Source: Oscillospiraceae bacterium | Lineage (GTDB): Bacteria > Bacillota > Clostridia > Oscillospirales > Ruminococcaceae | Direction of reading: 5' to 3' | DNA: 64,000 nt | Assembly (NCBI GenBank): GCA_025757985.1 | Contig: CP107210.1 | Coordinates: forward strand, 2,046,001-2,110,000 | Shown here: positions 49,308 through 57,794 of the stretch, piece by piece | Layout: each line of letters opens with the position of its first letter | Numbering within the stretch: position 1 is the stretch's first letter | The notes under the pieces: model-generated | What the model saw: only the letters and a program-made list of their open reading frames with translations | Database searches by the model: none | What the model was told of the DNA's origin: nothing | Position numbers and translations under genes: made by a program

Positions 49308-50327
49308 ATGACCTATAAAGAAGTTCTTGAATCCGCGCGCGGCCAGATGGGCCCCTGCCATGCCTGCCCGGTATGCAACGGCCGCGCCTGCGGCGCCACG
49401 ATTCCCGGCCCCGGTGCCAAGGGCAGCGGCACGGTGGCGATCCGCAACTTTGACGCCTGGCGCGATGTGCGGCTGAACATGGACACGATCCACGAAAATT
49501 TTGAGCCGGACACCGCGCTCCGCATCTTCGGCCGCACCTTTAAGTACCCCTTCTTTGCCGGGCCGGTGGGTGCTCTGGCGCTGCACTACGGCGACAAATA
49601 CAACGACCTTGACTACAATAACATTCTGGTCCCCGCCTGTGCGGCGGCCGGCATTGCCGCCTTTACCGGTGACGGCACGAACCCCAAGGTCATGGAGGGC
49701 GCGACCACTGCCATCGCCGCCAGCGGCGGCGCGGGCATCCCGACCGTCAAGCCGTGGGACAACGCGACCGTGGCGCAGAAGCTGGCGATGACCCGCCAGT
49801 CCGGCTGCTTTGCGCTGGCCATGGACATTGACGCCGCAGGGCTGCCGTTTCTGCAGCATCTTGACCCGCCCGCGGGCAGCAAGACCGTGGAGCAGCTGCA
49901 GGAGATTGCCAAAAGCGCAGGTGTGCCGTTCATCTTAAAGGGCATCATGACCGTCAGCGGTGCTGAAAAGGCCGTTGAGGCCGGGGCTGCCGGCATCGTT
50001 GTGTCCAACCACGGCGGCCGCGTGCTGGACGACTGCCCTGCCACGGCGGAGGTTCTGGCCGACATCGTGGCCGCAGTGGACGGCCGCGCCAAGATCCTTG
50101 TGGACGGCGGCATCCGCACCGGCAACGATGTGTTCAAGGCGCTGGCTCTCGGCGCGGACGGCGTGCTGATCGCACGGCCCTTCGTCACAGCCGTCTACGG
50201 CGGCGGGGCGGACGGCGTTGCCGCCTACACCGAAAAGATCGGCAGCGAGCTGGCCGACACGATGCGCCTGTGCGGCGCGCCGACCCTCGATGCCATCACC
50301 CGCGATATGGTGCGGATCATCAAGTAA
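49308..50327 (+). CDS. FMN-dependent alpha-hydroxy-acid dehydrogenase with N-terminal cysteine cluster
   Basis: This is a TIM-barrel flavoenzyme of the lactate oxidase / glycolate oxidase family. It has the FMN-site Lys in VPFILKGIMTVSGAEKA, the catalytic SNHGGRVLDD, and the phosphate loop VDGGIRTGNDVFKALALGAD. The N-terminus carries GPCHACPVCNGRACGA with four cysteines in a Cx2Cx2Cx4C pattern, which could bind a metal centre or an Fe-S cluster. Homologous clostridial proteins share this feature. Oxidation of a 2-hydroxy acid such as lactate is the likely reaction. The ATG at 49308 follows CAGGAGG. An intrinsic terminator closes the gene. Confidence 0.85.
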   Translation: MTYKEVLESARGQMGPCHACPVCNGRACGATIPGPGAKGSGTVAIRNFDAWRDVRLNMDTIHENFEPDTALRIFGRTFKYPFFAGPVGALALHYGDKYNDLDYNNILVPACAAAGIAAFTGDGTNPKVMEGATTAIAASGGAGIPTVKPWDNATVAQKLAMTRQSGCFALAMDIDAAGLPFLQHLDPPAGSKTVEQLQEIAKSAGVPFILKGIMTVSGAEKAVEAGAAGIVVSNHGGRVLDDCPATAEVLADIVAAVDGRAKILVDGGIRTGNDVFKALALGADGVLIARPFVTAVYGGGADGVAAYTEKIGSELADTMRLCGAPTLDAITRDMVRIIK

Positions 50328-50339
50328 AAAGCAACAAAA

Positions 50340-50390
50340 AATACCATGCCTCCCGGTTGCAAAAACCGTCGAAACATGGTATTCTTTTTA
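50340..50390 (+). terminator. Terminator of the hydroxy-acid dehydrogenase gene
   Basis: AATACCATG and CATGGTATT pair over a structured loop and are followed by CTTTTTA. A promoter for the next gene (50357-50385) overlaps it. Confidence 0.7.
50357..50385 (+). promoter_or_regulatory. Putative promoter of the small toxin-like gene
   Basis: TTGCAA (50357-50362), 17 bases, TATTCT (50380-50385), giving a leader of about 70 nt before the peptide start at 50462. Confidence 0.5.
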
Positions 50391-50461
50391 TGCCGCTTTA
50401 TGCGGCGGGCACTGCACATACGGCAGGCGGTTGGTCTTCCCTCCCGAAAGGAGGTGAGATC

Positions 50462-50551
50462 ATGCGTTTTACATTTACGTTTTATGTGGGTCACAAGACC
50501 ATTACATTGAGCATCATTGTAAAAAGCAAGAACCGCCACTCTGCCAAGTGA
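50462..50551 (+). CDS. 29-residue toxin-like peptide (candidate type I toxin)
   Basis: The peptide reads MRFTFTFYVGHKTITLSIIV followed by a basic tail ending NRHSAK. It has a strong AAAGGAGG eight bases upstream. A hydrophobic beta/helix-prone core with a positively charged C-terminus is common in type I toxins. In the mRNA, the leader has GGCACTGC (50408-50415) and GCGGTTGGTCT (50427-50437). Their exact complements occur in the same order needed for pairing at 50590-50600 and 50606-50613, followed by TTTTT, so the 5-prime and 3-prime ends can form a long-distance stem. A convergent antisense RNA overlaps the 3-prime end. Toxicity is inferred. Confidence 0.6.
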   Translation: MRFTFTFYVGHKTITLSIIVKSKNRHSAK

Positions 50552-50620
50552 CGGTTCTTAGGTCTAATCTAATTACCCTAGCTTGAAAGAGACCAACCGC
50601 TTGTCGCAGTGCCTTTTTCT
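50520..50620 (-). ncRNA. Candidate antisense antitoxin RNA
   Basis: A perfect consensus promoter (50627-50655) fires leftward across the 3-prime end of the toxin-like gene. A stem of AAGAACCG with CGGTTCTT (50528-50559) followed by a T run on the minus strand would stop it after about 100 nt. The RNA would be complementary to the last codons and 3-prime region of the sense transcript. No open frame with a ribosome binding site was seen in it. Confidence 0.55.
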
Positions 50621-50626
50621 ATGTTT

Positions 50627-50655
50627 ATTATAACGCTGTGCAGTCTCTTTGTCAA
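50627..50655 (-). promoter_or_regulatory. Consensus promoter of the antisense RNA
   Basis: TTGACA (50650-50655), exactly 17 bases, TATAAT (50627-50632) on the minus strand. Both hexamers are perfect. Confidence 0.8.
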
Positions 50656-50720
50656 GCCGCAGCCTCTCGCCCCCACCCCTGCATAAATATTCTTTTTTCT
50701 GCAAAAATTGCCCAAACCTC

Positions 50721-50749
50721 TTGCATAACCTGCGGTTTTGCATTACTAT
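50721..50749 (+). promoter_or_regulatory. Promoter of the amino-acid ABC transporter operon
   Basis: TTGCAT (50721-50726), 17 bases, TACTAT (50744-50749), 66 bases before the ATG at 50815. Confidence 0.65.
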
Positions 50750-50814
50750 TAAAGAACACCACCGCTTTAAATCGGCAGTGTGAGGGATTTGTGCAAAGTA
50801 TAGGAGGAGTTATC

Positions 50815-51648
50815 ATGAAAAAGCTTATCAGCACCGTTCTGGCACTTGGCATGGCGGCCGGTCTGGCCGGCTGCGGCAGCAGCGCCGCCGCGACCCCCGC
50901 CAGCACGGCGGACGCCGTTTCGACCGAAAGCACCGCAGCCGCCGACACCGACCTCGCCTACATTCAGGGCAAGGGCAAGATGACCATCGGCTACACCGTC
51001 TATGAGCCGATGAACTACACCGATGCCGACGGTAACTTTACCGGCTTTGACACCGAGCTTGCCACCGCCGTCTGCGCCAAGCTCGGCGTTGAGCCTGATT
51101 TTGTCGAGATCAACTGGGACACCAAGGTCGTTGAACTGGACGCCAAGAGCATCGACTGCATCTGGAACGGCATGACCCTGACCGATGACATCATGGCCAA
51201 CACCGCCTGCACCAAGCCCTACGCCAAGAACGCGCAGGTCGTTGTGATGAAGGCCGATGCCGCCTACGCCTCCACCGCCGATCTGGCGGGCAAGACCGTT
51301 GTGGCCGAGGCCGGTTCCGCCGGTGAGAGCGCCATCAGCGAGGACGAGAGCCTGTCGCAGGCAGAGTACATCAGCAAGAGCGTGCAGACCGACTGCCTGA
51401 TGGAGGTTGCCGCCGGCACCGCCGATGCCGCTGTGCTGGACCTGACGCTGGCCACCGCCATGATCGGTGAGGGCACCGACTACGCGAACCTTGCCATCAA
51501 GGACGAGCTGAACGCCGAGGAATACGGCGCTGCCTTCCGCAAGGGCAGCGATGCCGCCGAGGCCGTGAACGCCGCCTTTGACGAGCTGAAGGCAGACGGC
51601 ACGATGCAGGCCCTTGCCGACAAATACAGCCTGACGCTGGCCGACTGA
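50815..51648 (+). CDS. ABC transporter substrate-binding lipoprotein (polar amino acid type)
   Basis: The 277-residue protein has a lipoprotein signal peptide with lipobox LAGC near residue 20, then a Ser/Thr/Ala-rich linker. The SBP_bac_3 domain contains KMTIGYTVYEPMNYTDADG, GFDTELATAVCAKLG, and IWNGMTLTDD, typical of polar amino acid (cystine, glutamine or arginine) binding proteins. The start follows AGGAGG. It is the first gene of a three-gene importer operon, coupled to the permease by a TGATG overlap. Specificity cannot be determined from sequence alone. Confidence 0.92.
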   Translation: MKKLISTVLALGMAAGLAGCGSSAAATPASTADAVSTESTAAADTDLAYIQGKGKMTIGYTVYEPMNYTDADGNFTGFDTELATAVCAKLGVEPDFVEINWDTKVVELDAKSIDCIWNGMTLTDDIMANTACTKPYAKNAQVVVMKADAAYASTADLAGKTVVAEAGSAGESAISEDESLSQAEYISKSVQTDCLMEVAAGTADAAVLDLTLATAMIGEGTDYANLAIKDELNAEEYGAAFRKGSDAAEAVNAAFDELKADGTMQALADKYSLTLAD

Positions 51649-52307
51649 TGGGCGAGGCAGCAGTCATCTGGGGCCGCCTGACCGAAGCCTTCTGGCTCAA
51701 CTGCCAGCTGTTCGGCCTTACCTTACTGTTCGCACTGCCGCTGGGGCTGGTAGTGTCGTTCGGCTCCATGAGCAGGCTTGCCCCGCTGCGCGGCGCAGTC
51801 AAGACCTTTGTCTGGATCATCCGCGGCACACCGCTGATGCTGCAGATCCTTGTGATTTATCTAGGCCCCGGCCTGATGGGCTTTGCCAGCCCGTGGCCGT
51901 CGGGCGGCAGCGGCCGTCTGGTGGCGGCCGTGGTGGCCTTTGCCATCAACTACGCCTGCTATTTTTCTGAGATCTACCGCGGCGGCATCGAGGCTGTGCC
52001 CAAGGGCCAGACCGAGGCCGGGCAGGTGCTGGGCATGACCCGGACCCAGATCTTTTTCCGCGTCACGCTGCTGCAGGTCATCAAGCGGATTCTGCCGCCG
52101 ATGGGCAACGAGATCATCACCCTCGTCAAGGACACCTCGCTTGCGAATGTCATTGCCAACAAGGACATCATCATGATGGCGAAGGAGTACAGCGCCAAGG
52201 GCCTGATCTGGCCGCTGTTCTCCACGGCGGTGTTCTTCCTTGTGTTTGTGGGTGTGCTGACGCTGCTGTTCGGCTGGCTGGAAAAGCGGCTGGACTATTT
52301 CCGATAA
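51648..52307 (+). CDS. Amino-acid ABC transporter permease
   Basis: A 219-residue HisM/GlnP-type permease. It has five hydrophobic helices and the EAA-like loop EAGQVLGMTRTQIFFRVTL that contacts the ATPase. WIIRGTPLMLQILVIYLG is the usual early motif of the polar amino acid class. Its ATG overlaps the stop of the binding protein. A single permease gene suggests a homodimeric membrane unit. Confidence 0.93.
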   Translation: MGEAAVIWGRLTEAFWLNCQLFGLTLLFALPLGLVVSFGSMSRLAPLRGAVKTFVWIIRGTPLMLQILVIYLGPGLMGFASPWPSGGSGRLVAAVVAFAINYACYFSEIYRGGIEAVPKGQTEAGQVLGMTRTQIFFRVTLLQVIKRILPPMGNEIITLVKDTSLANVIANKDIIMMAKEYSAKGLIWPLFSTAVFFLVFVGVLTLLFGWLEKRLDYFR

Positions 52308-52319
52308 GGGGGTGCAGTC

Positions 52320-53102
<783 letters not shown>

Positions 53103-53107
53103 ACGAA

Positions 53108-53152
53108 ACCGGCAGACCGTTCGATCCAACGGCCTGCCGGTTATCTGTTTCT
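53108..53152 (+). terminator. Terminator-like hairpin after the ABC operon
   Basis: AACCGGCAG and CTGCCGGTT form a long stem with inner CCGTT/AACGG pairs. The T tract is weak. Confidence 0.65.
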
Positions 53153-53154
53153 GT

Positions 53155-53303
53155 AGGGAGGGGTCTTGACCCCTCCGCTGCGCTTTGCGGCCGGCGCTCA
53201 CAACATGGGTCACGCCGTAGGGGCGCATTCTATATGCGCCCGCGCCGTTCGCGGCGGCGGAAATGTTCCCGGGCGGATACGGAATCTGCCCCTGCAATGC
53301 GTT
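53155..53303. repeat. Compound palindromic repeat, family B
   Basis: It contains GGGAGGGGTCTTGACCCCTCC, then GTAGGGGCGCATTCTATATG with its inverse arm, and GGGCGGATACGGAATCTGCC. The middle part is closely related to the interior of the element at 35621-35833. Confidence 0.6.
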
Positions 53304-53304
53304 T

Positions 53305-53676
53305 TTACCGCACCGCGATGCACTCGATCTCCACAAGGGCGTTTTTCGGCAGGGCGGCGATCTGCACGCAGCTGCGCGCGGGGAAACCGCCGTGGAAATA
53401 GCTGCCGTAGACCTCGTTCACCGCGCCGAAATCCCCCAGATCCTGCACGAACACCGTTGTCTTGACAACGCTGTCCAGCGTCAGGCCTGCCTCGCCCAGC
53501 ACGGCCTGCAGGTTCTTCAGGGCCTGATGGGTCTGGGCCTGCACACCCTCCGCCAGTGCGCCGGTCGCGGGGTCAAGGCCCAGCTGGCCGCTGCAGTAGA
53601 CCGTTGTGCCGGTATCCACCGCCTGGGCATAGGGGCCGAGGGCGGCCGGGGCGTTCTTTGTTGCAATTCGTTTCAT
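53305..53676 (-). CDS. RidA-family enamine/imine deaminase
   Basis: A 123-residue RidA (YjgF/YER057c/UK114) protein. It has the N-terminal PAALGPYAQAVDTG, the core GQLGLDPATG, and the signature region ARSCVQIAALPKNALVEIECIAVR, which carries the conserved Arg that binds the carboxylate of reactive enamine intermediates. RidA hydrolyses 2-aminoacrylate and related imines produced by PLP enzymes. Length is typical. It is 17 bases from the end of the upstream hydrolase gene and probably co-transcribed with it. Confidence 0.92.
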   Translation of the reverse strand: MKRIATKNAPAALGPYAQAVDTGTTVYCSGQLGLDPATGALAEGVQAQTHQALKNLQAVLGEAGLTLDSVVKTTVFVQDLGDFGAVNEVYGSYFHGGFPARSCVQIAALPKNALVEIECIAVR

Positions 53677-53693
53677 AACCTTATACACTCCTC

Positions 53694-54683
53694 TTATGCT
53701 TGTTTATCCTTGTCAGCCTCGGGCGGCCAGACAAAGCCGCGCCGGGTCAGGCAATCCTGTAAAAAGTCGGTGACCTGCGCCGTGTAGGCGGCGTTGTCGT
53801 GGTAGTAGCTCACGGCGTGCTCTGCGCCGTGTACGGTCAAAAATTTCTTACCTTTCGCGCGGCAGGCTTCATAGTTGCGCCGCCCCATCTCATAGGGCAC
53901 AAAGCCGTCCGCATCGCCGTGGACAAAAAAGATCGGCACCTTGCTCTGCGCGGCAGCGGCGGTGCAGTCGGCGTCCTCGGGGTCAAAGCGGCCGAACAGG
54001 ATCGCCCCCAGCCGCCCAACCGCATAGGTCAGCCCGACCGGCATACCGGGCAGGTATTCCGGCAGACATTTGCGGGTGATCTCCCGCGGGCTGGTATAGC
54101 CGCAGTCCGCCACAACGCCGCACACATTGTCCGGCAGGCTCAGCCCGGCCGCCAGCACCACAGTGGCCGCCCCCATCGAAACACCCATCAGGAAGATCGG
54201 CACCTCCGGCCCGAAATGACTGCGCGCCCAGACGGCCCAGTCCCGGGCATCGTAGCGCTCTTTGACGCCCATCGTAATGGTGTGCCCGCCGCTGTAGCCG
54301 TGGGCGCGCTGGTCGGGCAGCAGCACATTGTAGCCCAGCGCCGTGCAGAGCGTGTAGCCGCCCAGCCCGTCCCGCGTGGCATAGCCGCGGTATCCGTGGA
54401 AGATGATGGCCAACGGCGCACCGTCGGCATGGTGGTAGTACCGCGCCGCCAGCGGGGTGCCGTCCTGCGCCGTGATATGCACCGGCTCAAACCGGTCGCG
54501 CGCCAGCGCATCGGCATCGGGGCCCATCGCCTTGCGGTAGCACTCGCGGGTTGGCATGTCCGCCGGGGAGGGTACCTGCGTGGTGGGCTTATTGTAAAAG
54601 CCCACGCGGTAGACACCGTAGGCAGCGCCCAGCACCGCCGCACCGGCCGCTGCAGCCGCCTTGAGCAGGGGATGCTTTTTCAT
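53694..54683 (-). CDS. Alpha/beta hydrolase with N-terminal membrane anchor
   Basis: A 329-residue hydrolase that starts with a hydrophobic segment (residues 8-28), likely a membrane anchor or signal sequence. The core shows the oxyanion region FHGYRGYATRDG, nucleophile elbow GVSMGAATVV (Ser), VHGDADGFVP (Asp) and AEHAVSYY (His), a complete catalytic triad of the esterase/lipase type found in YqkD-like proteins. The substrate is unknown. It is the first gene of a short minus-strand operon with ridA. Confidence 0.85.
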   Translation of the reverse strand: MKKHPLLKAAAAAGAAVLGAAYGVYRVGFYNKPTTQVPSPADMPTRECYRKAMGPDADALARDRFEPVHITAQDGTPLAARYYHHADGAPLAIIFHGYRGYATRDGLGGYTLCTALGYNVLLPDQRAHGYSGGHTITMGVKERYDARDWAVWARSHFGPEVPIFLMGVSMGAATVVLAAGLSLPDNVCGVVADCGYTSPREITRKCLPEYLPGMPVGLTYAVGRLGAILFGRFDPEDADCTAAAAQSKVPIFFVHGDADGFVPYEMGRRNYEACRAKGKKFLTVHGAEHAVSYYHDNAAYTAQVTDFLQDCLTRRGFVWPPEADKDKQA

Positions 54684-54896
54684 GGGGGATCACCTCAGTT
54701 TCCATTGCTGTATTTGTTCCGATTATAGCAAATTCCCGCCCGCACCGCAACGCTTTGACAAAAAAGTTCACACTTACCACCGCGCTGTTTTCGCGGTATA
54801 GTATACTTATTTATGACCCACTCCGCAGGGGGTCAAAGTATACGCCGGTCTTTTCATCGGCTTTACCGCACCTGCTACAATTCAAGAGGGTTTCCC

Positions 54897-56345
54897 ATGA
54901 GTGAACTGACGCAAAGCCTCCAGATCGCTGTTACCCGCTATCCCGGCACGATGGCAGAGCTGGCGCGCCGCACCGCCATCGACCGTTCCACCCTGTACAA
55001 GATCATCAACGGCCAGCGCACACCCCGGCAGGAGCAGCTTGAGCGCCTGGCCGAGGCCCTTGAGCTGAATGACGAGCAAAAGGACACCCTGCTGCTGCAG
55101 TACAAGCAGCGCGGCCGCTCCACCGACCCACGGATCCGCACCGAGCTGCACAAGCTGCTGACCACGGCCTGCACCGTGCAGGAGTCTATCCGCCATGAGG
55201 GCGTAGCCCCCAACACCGCCTTTTCGGAGATTTCCTGCACCGACCGCTATGTCGAGGGGCCGCGCGCTGTGGGCGCACTGGCCGGGGCCCTGATCGCCCG
55301 CCACCTTGCATCGGGCGATACCCGGCCGCTGCTGCTCTCCCCCTTCACCAATCCCGTGCTGGACAACGCCCTGATCGAGCGCTTCTCGGTGGCGGACGGA
55401 GAACCCGCCGCCGTCGCGCAGCTGCTGCTTTTTGCGCAGGATCGTAAGATACCGCGCCACCTTGCCTCCGACATTGCCAAACTTACCCATACGCTGCCGC
55501 TGCTTTTTCTGCCCAAGATGCGGTATGATGCCCGCATAGCCTCCTGCATCACCGGTGAGCCGATTCCCGGCGCCCTGATGCCGGTCTACCTGCTCCTGCC
55601 GGAGAGCGCGCTCCTGATGGACCGCCTCGGGCAGAAGGCGCTGCTCGTCACCAACCGCAAGGCGGTCGAAAGCCTGCGCCTTTCGTTCAGCCGCCAATAT
55701 TTTGATGCCTCCTCCGTGCTGCGTCTGACCAGCGGCAAGCATGATTTTCTCGAGTCGATGGCGCTGTACAGCGGCCTGTTTGCACGCCGCAAGCGGTGCA
55801 GCATGATCCGCTACCAGCCGCCCTTTTCCCTGCTCGCCGACAAAGAGATGGCACTGCAGGTCCTGCGCCTTGACGATACCCTGCGGGAGCTGCTGCCCTC
55901 GATGCTCGACTATCTGGCAAGCTGGAGCCAGCAGACGCCGGACATCTTTTTCTGTGAGGAGGGCATCCTGCAGTTTGTGCGCAATGGCCTGATGTTTGAC
56001 CTGCCACCGTCACTCTACGACCCGCCTGCGCCCGAGATACGGCGCAGGCTGCTGCAGCGGCTGCGGCAGGCCGTTGCAGCCGACCGGCAGACGCTGCGCA
56101 TCGTGGACACCACCCAGCTGCCCCTCTCCCCCGCCATGAGCGTGAATGTTTTTCAGGGCGGCGGCATCGTTTTCTGTCAGGCTACGACCGCGCCGGATGA
56201 GCTGTTCTGCCGCGAATATCTGCTGGAGGATCCCGTCCTGACCGATGCGATGCTCGGCTATCTGGACCTGTGCCGCGCCGGGGAGCGGGTGCGCAGCAAA
56301 AAATATACCCTCGACTTTATTGATTATTGTCTGCGGCTGCTGTAA
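54897..56345 (+). CDS. XRE-type regulator with large C-terminal domain
   Basis: This 482-residue protein starts with a Cro/CI-type helix-turn-helix (residues 14-45: GTMAELARRTAIDRSTLYKI, then NGQRTPRQEQLERLAEAL). The remaining 400 residues have no motif I recognise and lack the ATPase P-loop of STAND regulators. The C-terminal part is alpha/beta and may be a ligand-sensing domain. The ATG at 54897 is preceded by CAAGAGGG. A TATAGT/TATACT promoter region lies about 90 bases upstream. It stands alone before the NUDIX gene. Confidence 0.75.
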   Translation: MSELTQSLQIAVTRYPGTMAELARRTAIDRSTLYKIINGQRTPRQEQLERLAEALELNDEQKDTLLLQYKQRGRSTDPRIRTELHKLLTTACTVQESIRHEGVAPNTAFSEISCTDRYVEGPRAVGALAGALIARHLASGDTRPLLLSPFTNPVLDNALIERFSVADGEPAAVAQLLLFAQDRKIPRHLASDIAKLTHTLPLLFLPKMRYDARIASCITGEPIPGALMPVYLLLPESALLMDRLGQKALLVTNRKAVESLRLSFSRQYFDASSVLRLTSGKHDFLESMALYSGLFARRKRCSMIRYQPPFSLLADKEMALQVLRLDDTLRELLPSMLDYLASWSQQTPDIFFCEEGILQFVRNGLMFDLPPSLYDPPAPEIRRRLLQRLRQAVAADRQTLRIVDTTQLPLSPAMSVNVFQGGGIVFCQATTAPDELFCREYLLEDPVLTDAMLGYLDLCRAGERVRSKKYTLDFIDYCLRLL

Positions 56346-56387
56346 AATGGTCTTGTGTATCACCCGTTTGTAAAAGGAGAAAACGCC

Positions 56388-56927
56388 ATGGCACATACCG
56401 AGACCATGCTGGAAAGCAAAGAGATCTTCAATGGCCGCGTCATCCGCGTCACCGTTGACAAGGTGCAGCTGGAGGACGGCTCCACCTCCACCCGCGAGAT
56501 CGTCCATCACCACGGCGGGGCCTGCATCCTGCCCGTTGATGCAGACGGCAATATTACACTGGTACGCCAGTTCCGCTATGCCTTTGGGGAGGAGATCTGG
56601 GAGCTGCCAGCCGGCAAGCTGGAGGCCGGCGAGGACCCGTTTGAGGCCGCCAAGCGCGAGCTGAGCGAGGAGTGCGGCCTGACCGCCGACCACTTTGTCG
56701 ATCTGGGCATCGTCTACGCAACCGTCGGCTATGACAGCGAGAAGATCTACCTGTGGGCCGCCACCGGCCTGCATGAGGTCCGCCAGCATCTGGATGCCGG
56801 GGAGTTCCTTGATGTCGTCAAAATGCCGTTTGACAAGGCGCTCGGCCTTGTGATGGACGGCACCATCAAGGACAGCAAGACTCAGGTGGCCCTGCTGAAA
56901 TACGCGCAGCTGCGCGGCAAAGCCTGA
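56388..56927 (+). CDS. NUDIX hydrolase, ADP-ribose pyrophosphatase-like
   Basis: A 179-residue NUDIX protein. The Nudix box reads GKLEAGEDPFEAAKRELSEE, continuing CGL, and all metal-binding Glu residues are present. The preceding VRQFRYAFGEEIWELPAG is typical of ADP-ribose pyrophosphatases. It should hydrolyse ADP-ribose or a related nucleoside diphosphate sugar. The start follows AAAAGGAG. The stop codon is directly followed by the ATG of the methyltransferase gene, so the two are translationally linked. Confidence 0.93.
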   Translation: MAHTETMLESKEIFNGRVIRVTVDKVQLEDGSTSTREIVHHHGGACILPVDADGNITLVRQFRYAFGEEIWELPAGKLEAGEDPFEAAKRELSEECGLTADHFVDLGIVYATVGYDSEKIYLWAATGLHEVRQHLDAGEFLDVVKMPFDKALGLVMDGTIKDSKTQVALLKYAQLRGKA

Positions 56928-57611
56928 ATGGGCGTTGAGATACTGGACCACGGCACCCGCGTGCTGACCGCGCCGGGCGCGACCTTCGGCACCGATGCGC
57001 TGCTGCTGGGCCGCTTTGCCCTGCCCCGCCGGGGGGAGCGCGCGCTCGATATGTGCAGCGGCTGCGGCATCATCTCGCTGCTGTGGCACGATGCCGGCCA
57101 CCGCGGCCCCTGCACGGCACTTGAGCTGGACGCCGCGGCCTCCGCCCTCTGCGCGCAGGCCGCCGCCGACAACGAGGCCGACCACATCACGCCGCTCTGC
57201 GCCGACCTGCGGCAGTTCTGCACCGCCGGGCCGGAGCAGGGGCAGTATGATTTTGCCGCCTGCAACCCGCCGTATTTTGCGGCCGGGCCGCGCAGCCCCG
57301 ACCCGCGCCGGGCCGAGGCCCGCCATACCGACAGCTGCACCACCGCCGATGCTGTGGACTGCGCCCGCCGCGCCCTGCGGGACGGCGGCCGCTTTGTGCT
57401 GTGCCAGCGCCCCGAGCAGCTGGCCGAGATCTTAGCCGCCCTGCGCGCTGCCCGCCTTGAGCCGAAGCGGCTGGCCTTTGTCAAAAACCGGCCAAACGGC
57501 GCACCGTGGCTCTTCCTTGTCGAGGCGCAAAAGGGCCGCCGCACCGGCCTGCGCGTCGAGCCGGATGTGCTGATAACGAGTGGTGCGGCGATGTATGGGC
57601 CGAAGGGTTAG
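56928..57611 (+). CDS. TrmN6-like tRNA1(Val) adenine methyltransferase
   Basis: A 227-residue class I SAM-dependent methyltransferase. It has FGTDALLLGRFA near the N-terminus, SAM motif I ALDMCSGCGIISLLW, acidic ALELDAAA, and the catalytic NPPY motif in DFAACNPPYFAAG that marks N6-adenine or N5-glutamine methylation. Overall arrangement and length match the YfiC/TrmN6 family, which modifies A37 of tRNA1(Val). Substrate specificity is by family inference only. Confidence 0.85.
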   Translation: MGVEILDHGTRVLTAPGATFGTDALLLGRFALPRRGERALDMCSGCGIISLLWHDAGHRGPCTALELDAAASALCAQAAADNEADHITPLCADLRQFCTAGPEQGQYDFAACNPPYFAAGPRSPDPRRAEARHTDSCTTADAVDCARRALRDGGRFVLCQRPEQLAEILAALRAARLEPKRLAFVKNRPNGAPWLFLVEAQKGRRTGLRVEPDVLITSGAAMYGPKG

Positions 57612-57633
57612 GCGTGGCATCTGAAAAATGCAG

Positions 57634-57740
57634 TAGGGGCGGGGCTCTGCTCCGCCCGGGGCATCTTTCCGGGTGAGCAGCTTTCCCGGAAAGATGCTGT
57701 ATGGGCAAAGTTGGCGGGCGGAGCAAAGCCCCGCCCCTAC
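57634..57740. repeat. Inverted-repeat element, family B, with long arms
   Basis: The left arm starts GTAGGGGCGGGGCT and the right arm ends AGCCCCGCCCCTAC. The arms are about 26 bases with one mismatch. Inside is a second pair (CATCTTTCCGGG and CCCGGAAAGATG). Confidence 0.75.
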
Positions 57741-57794
57741 ATATGTGGCAAGGCAAAATACATACAAAATTTATAGAATCAGGAGAACACCGTC

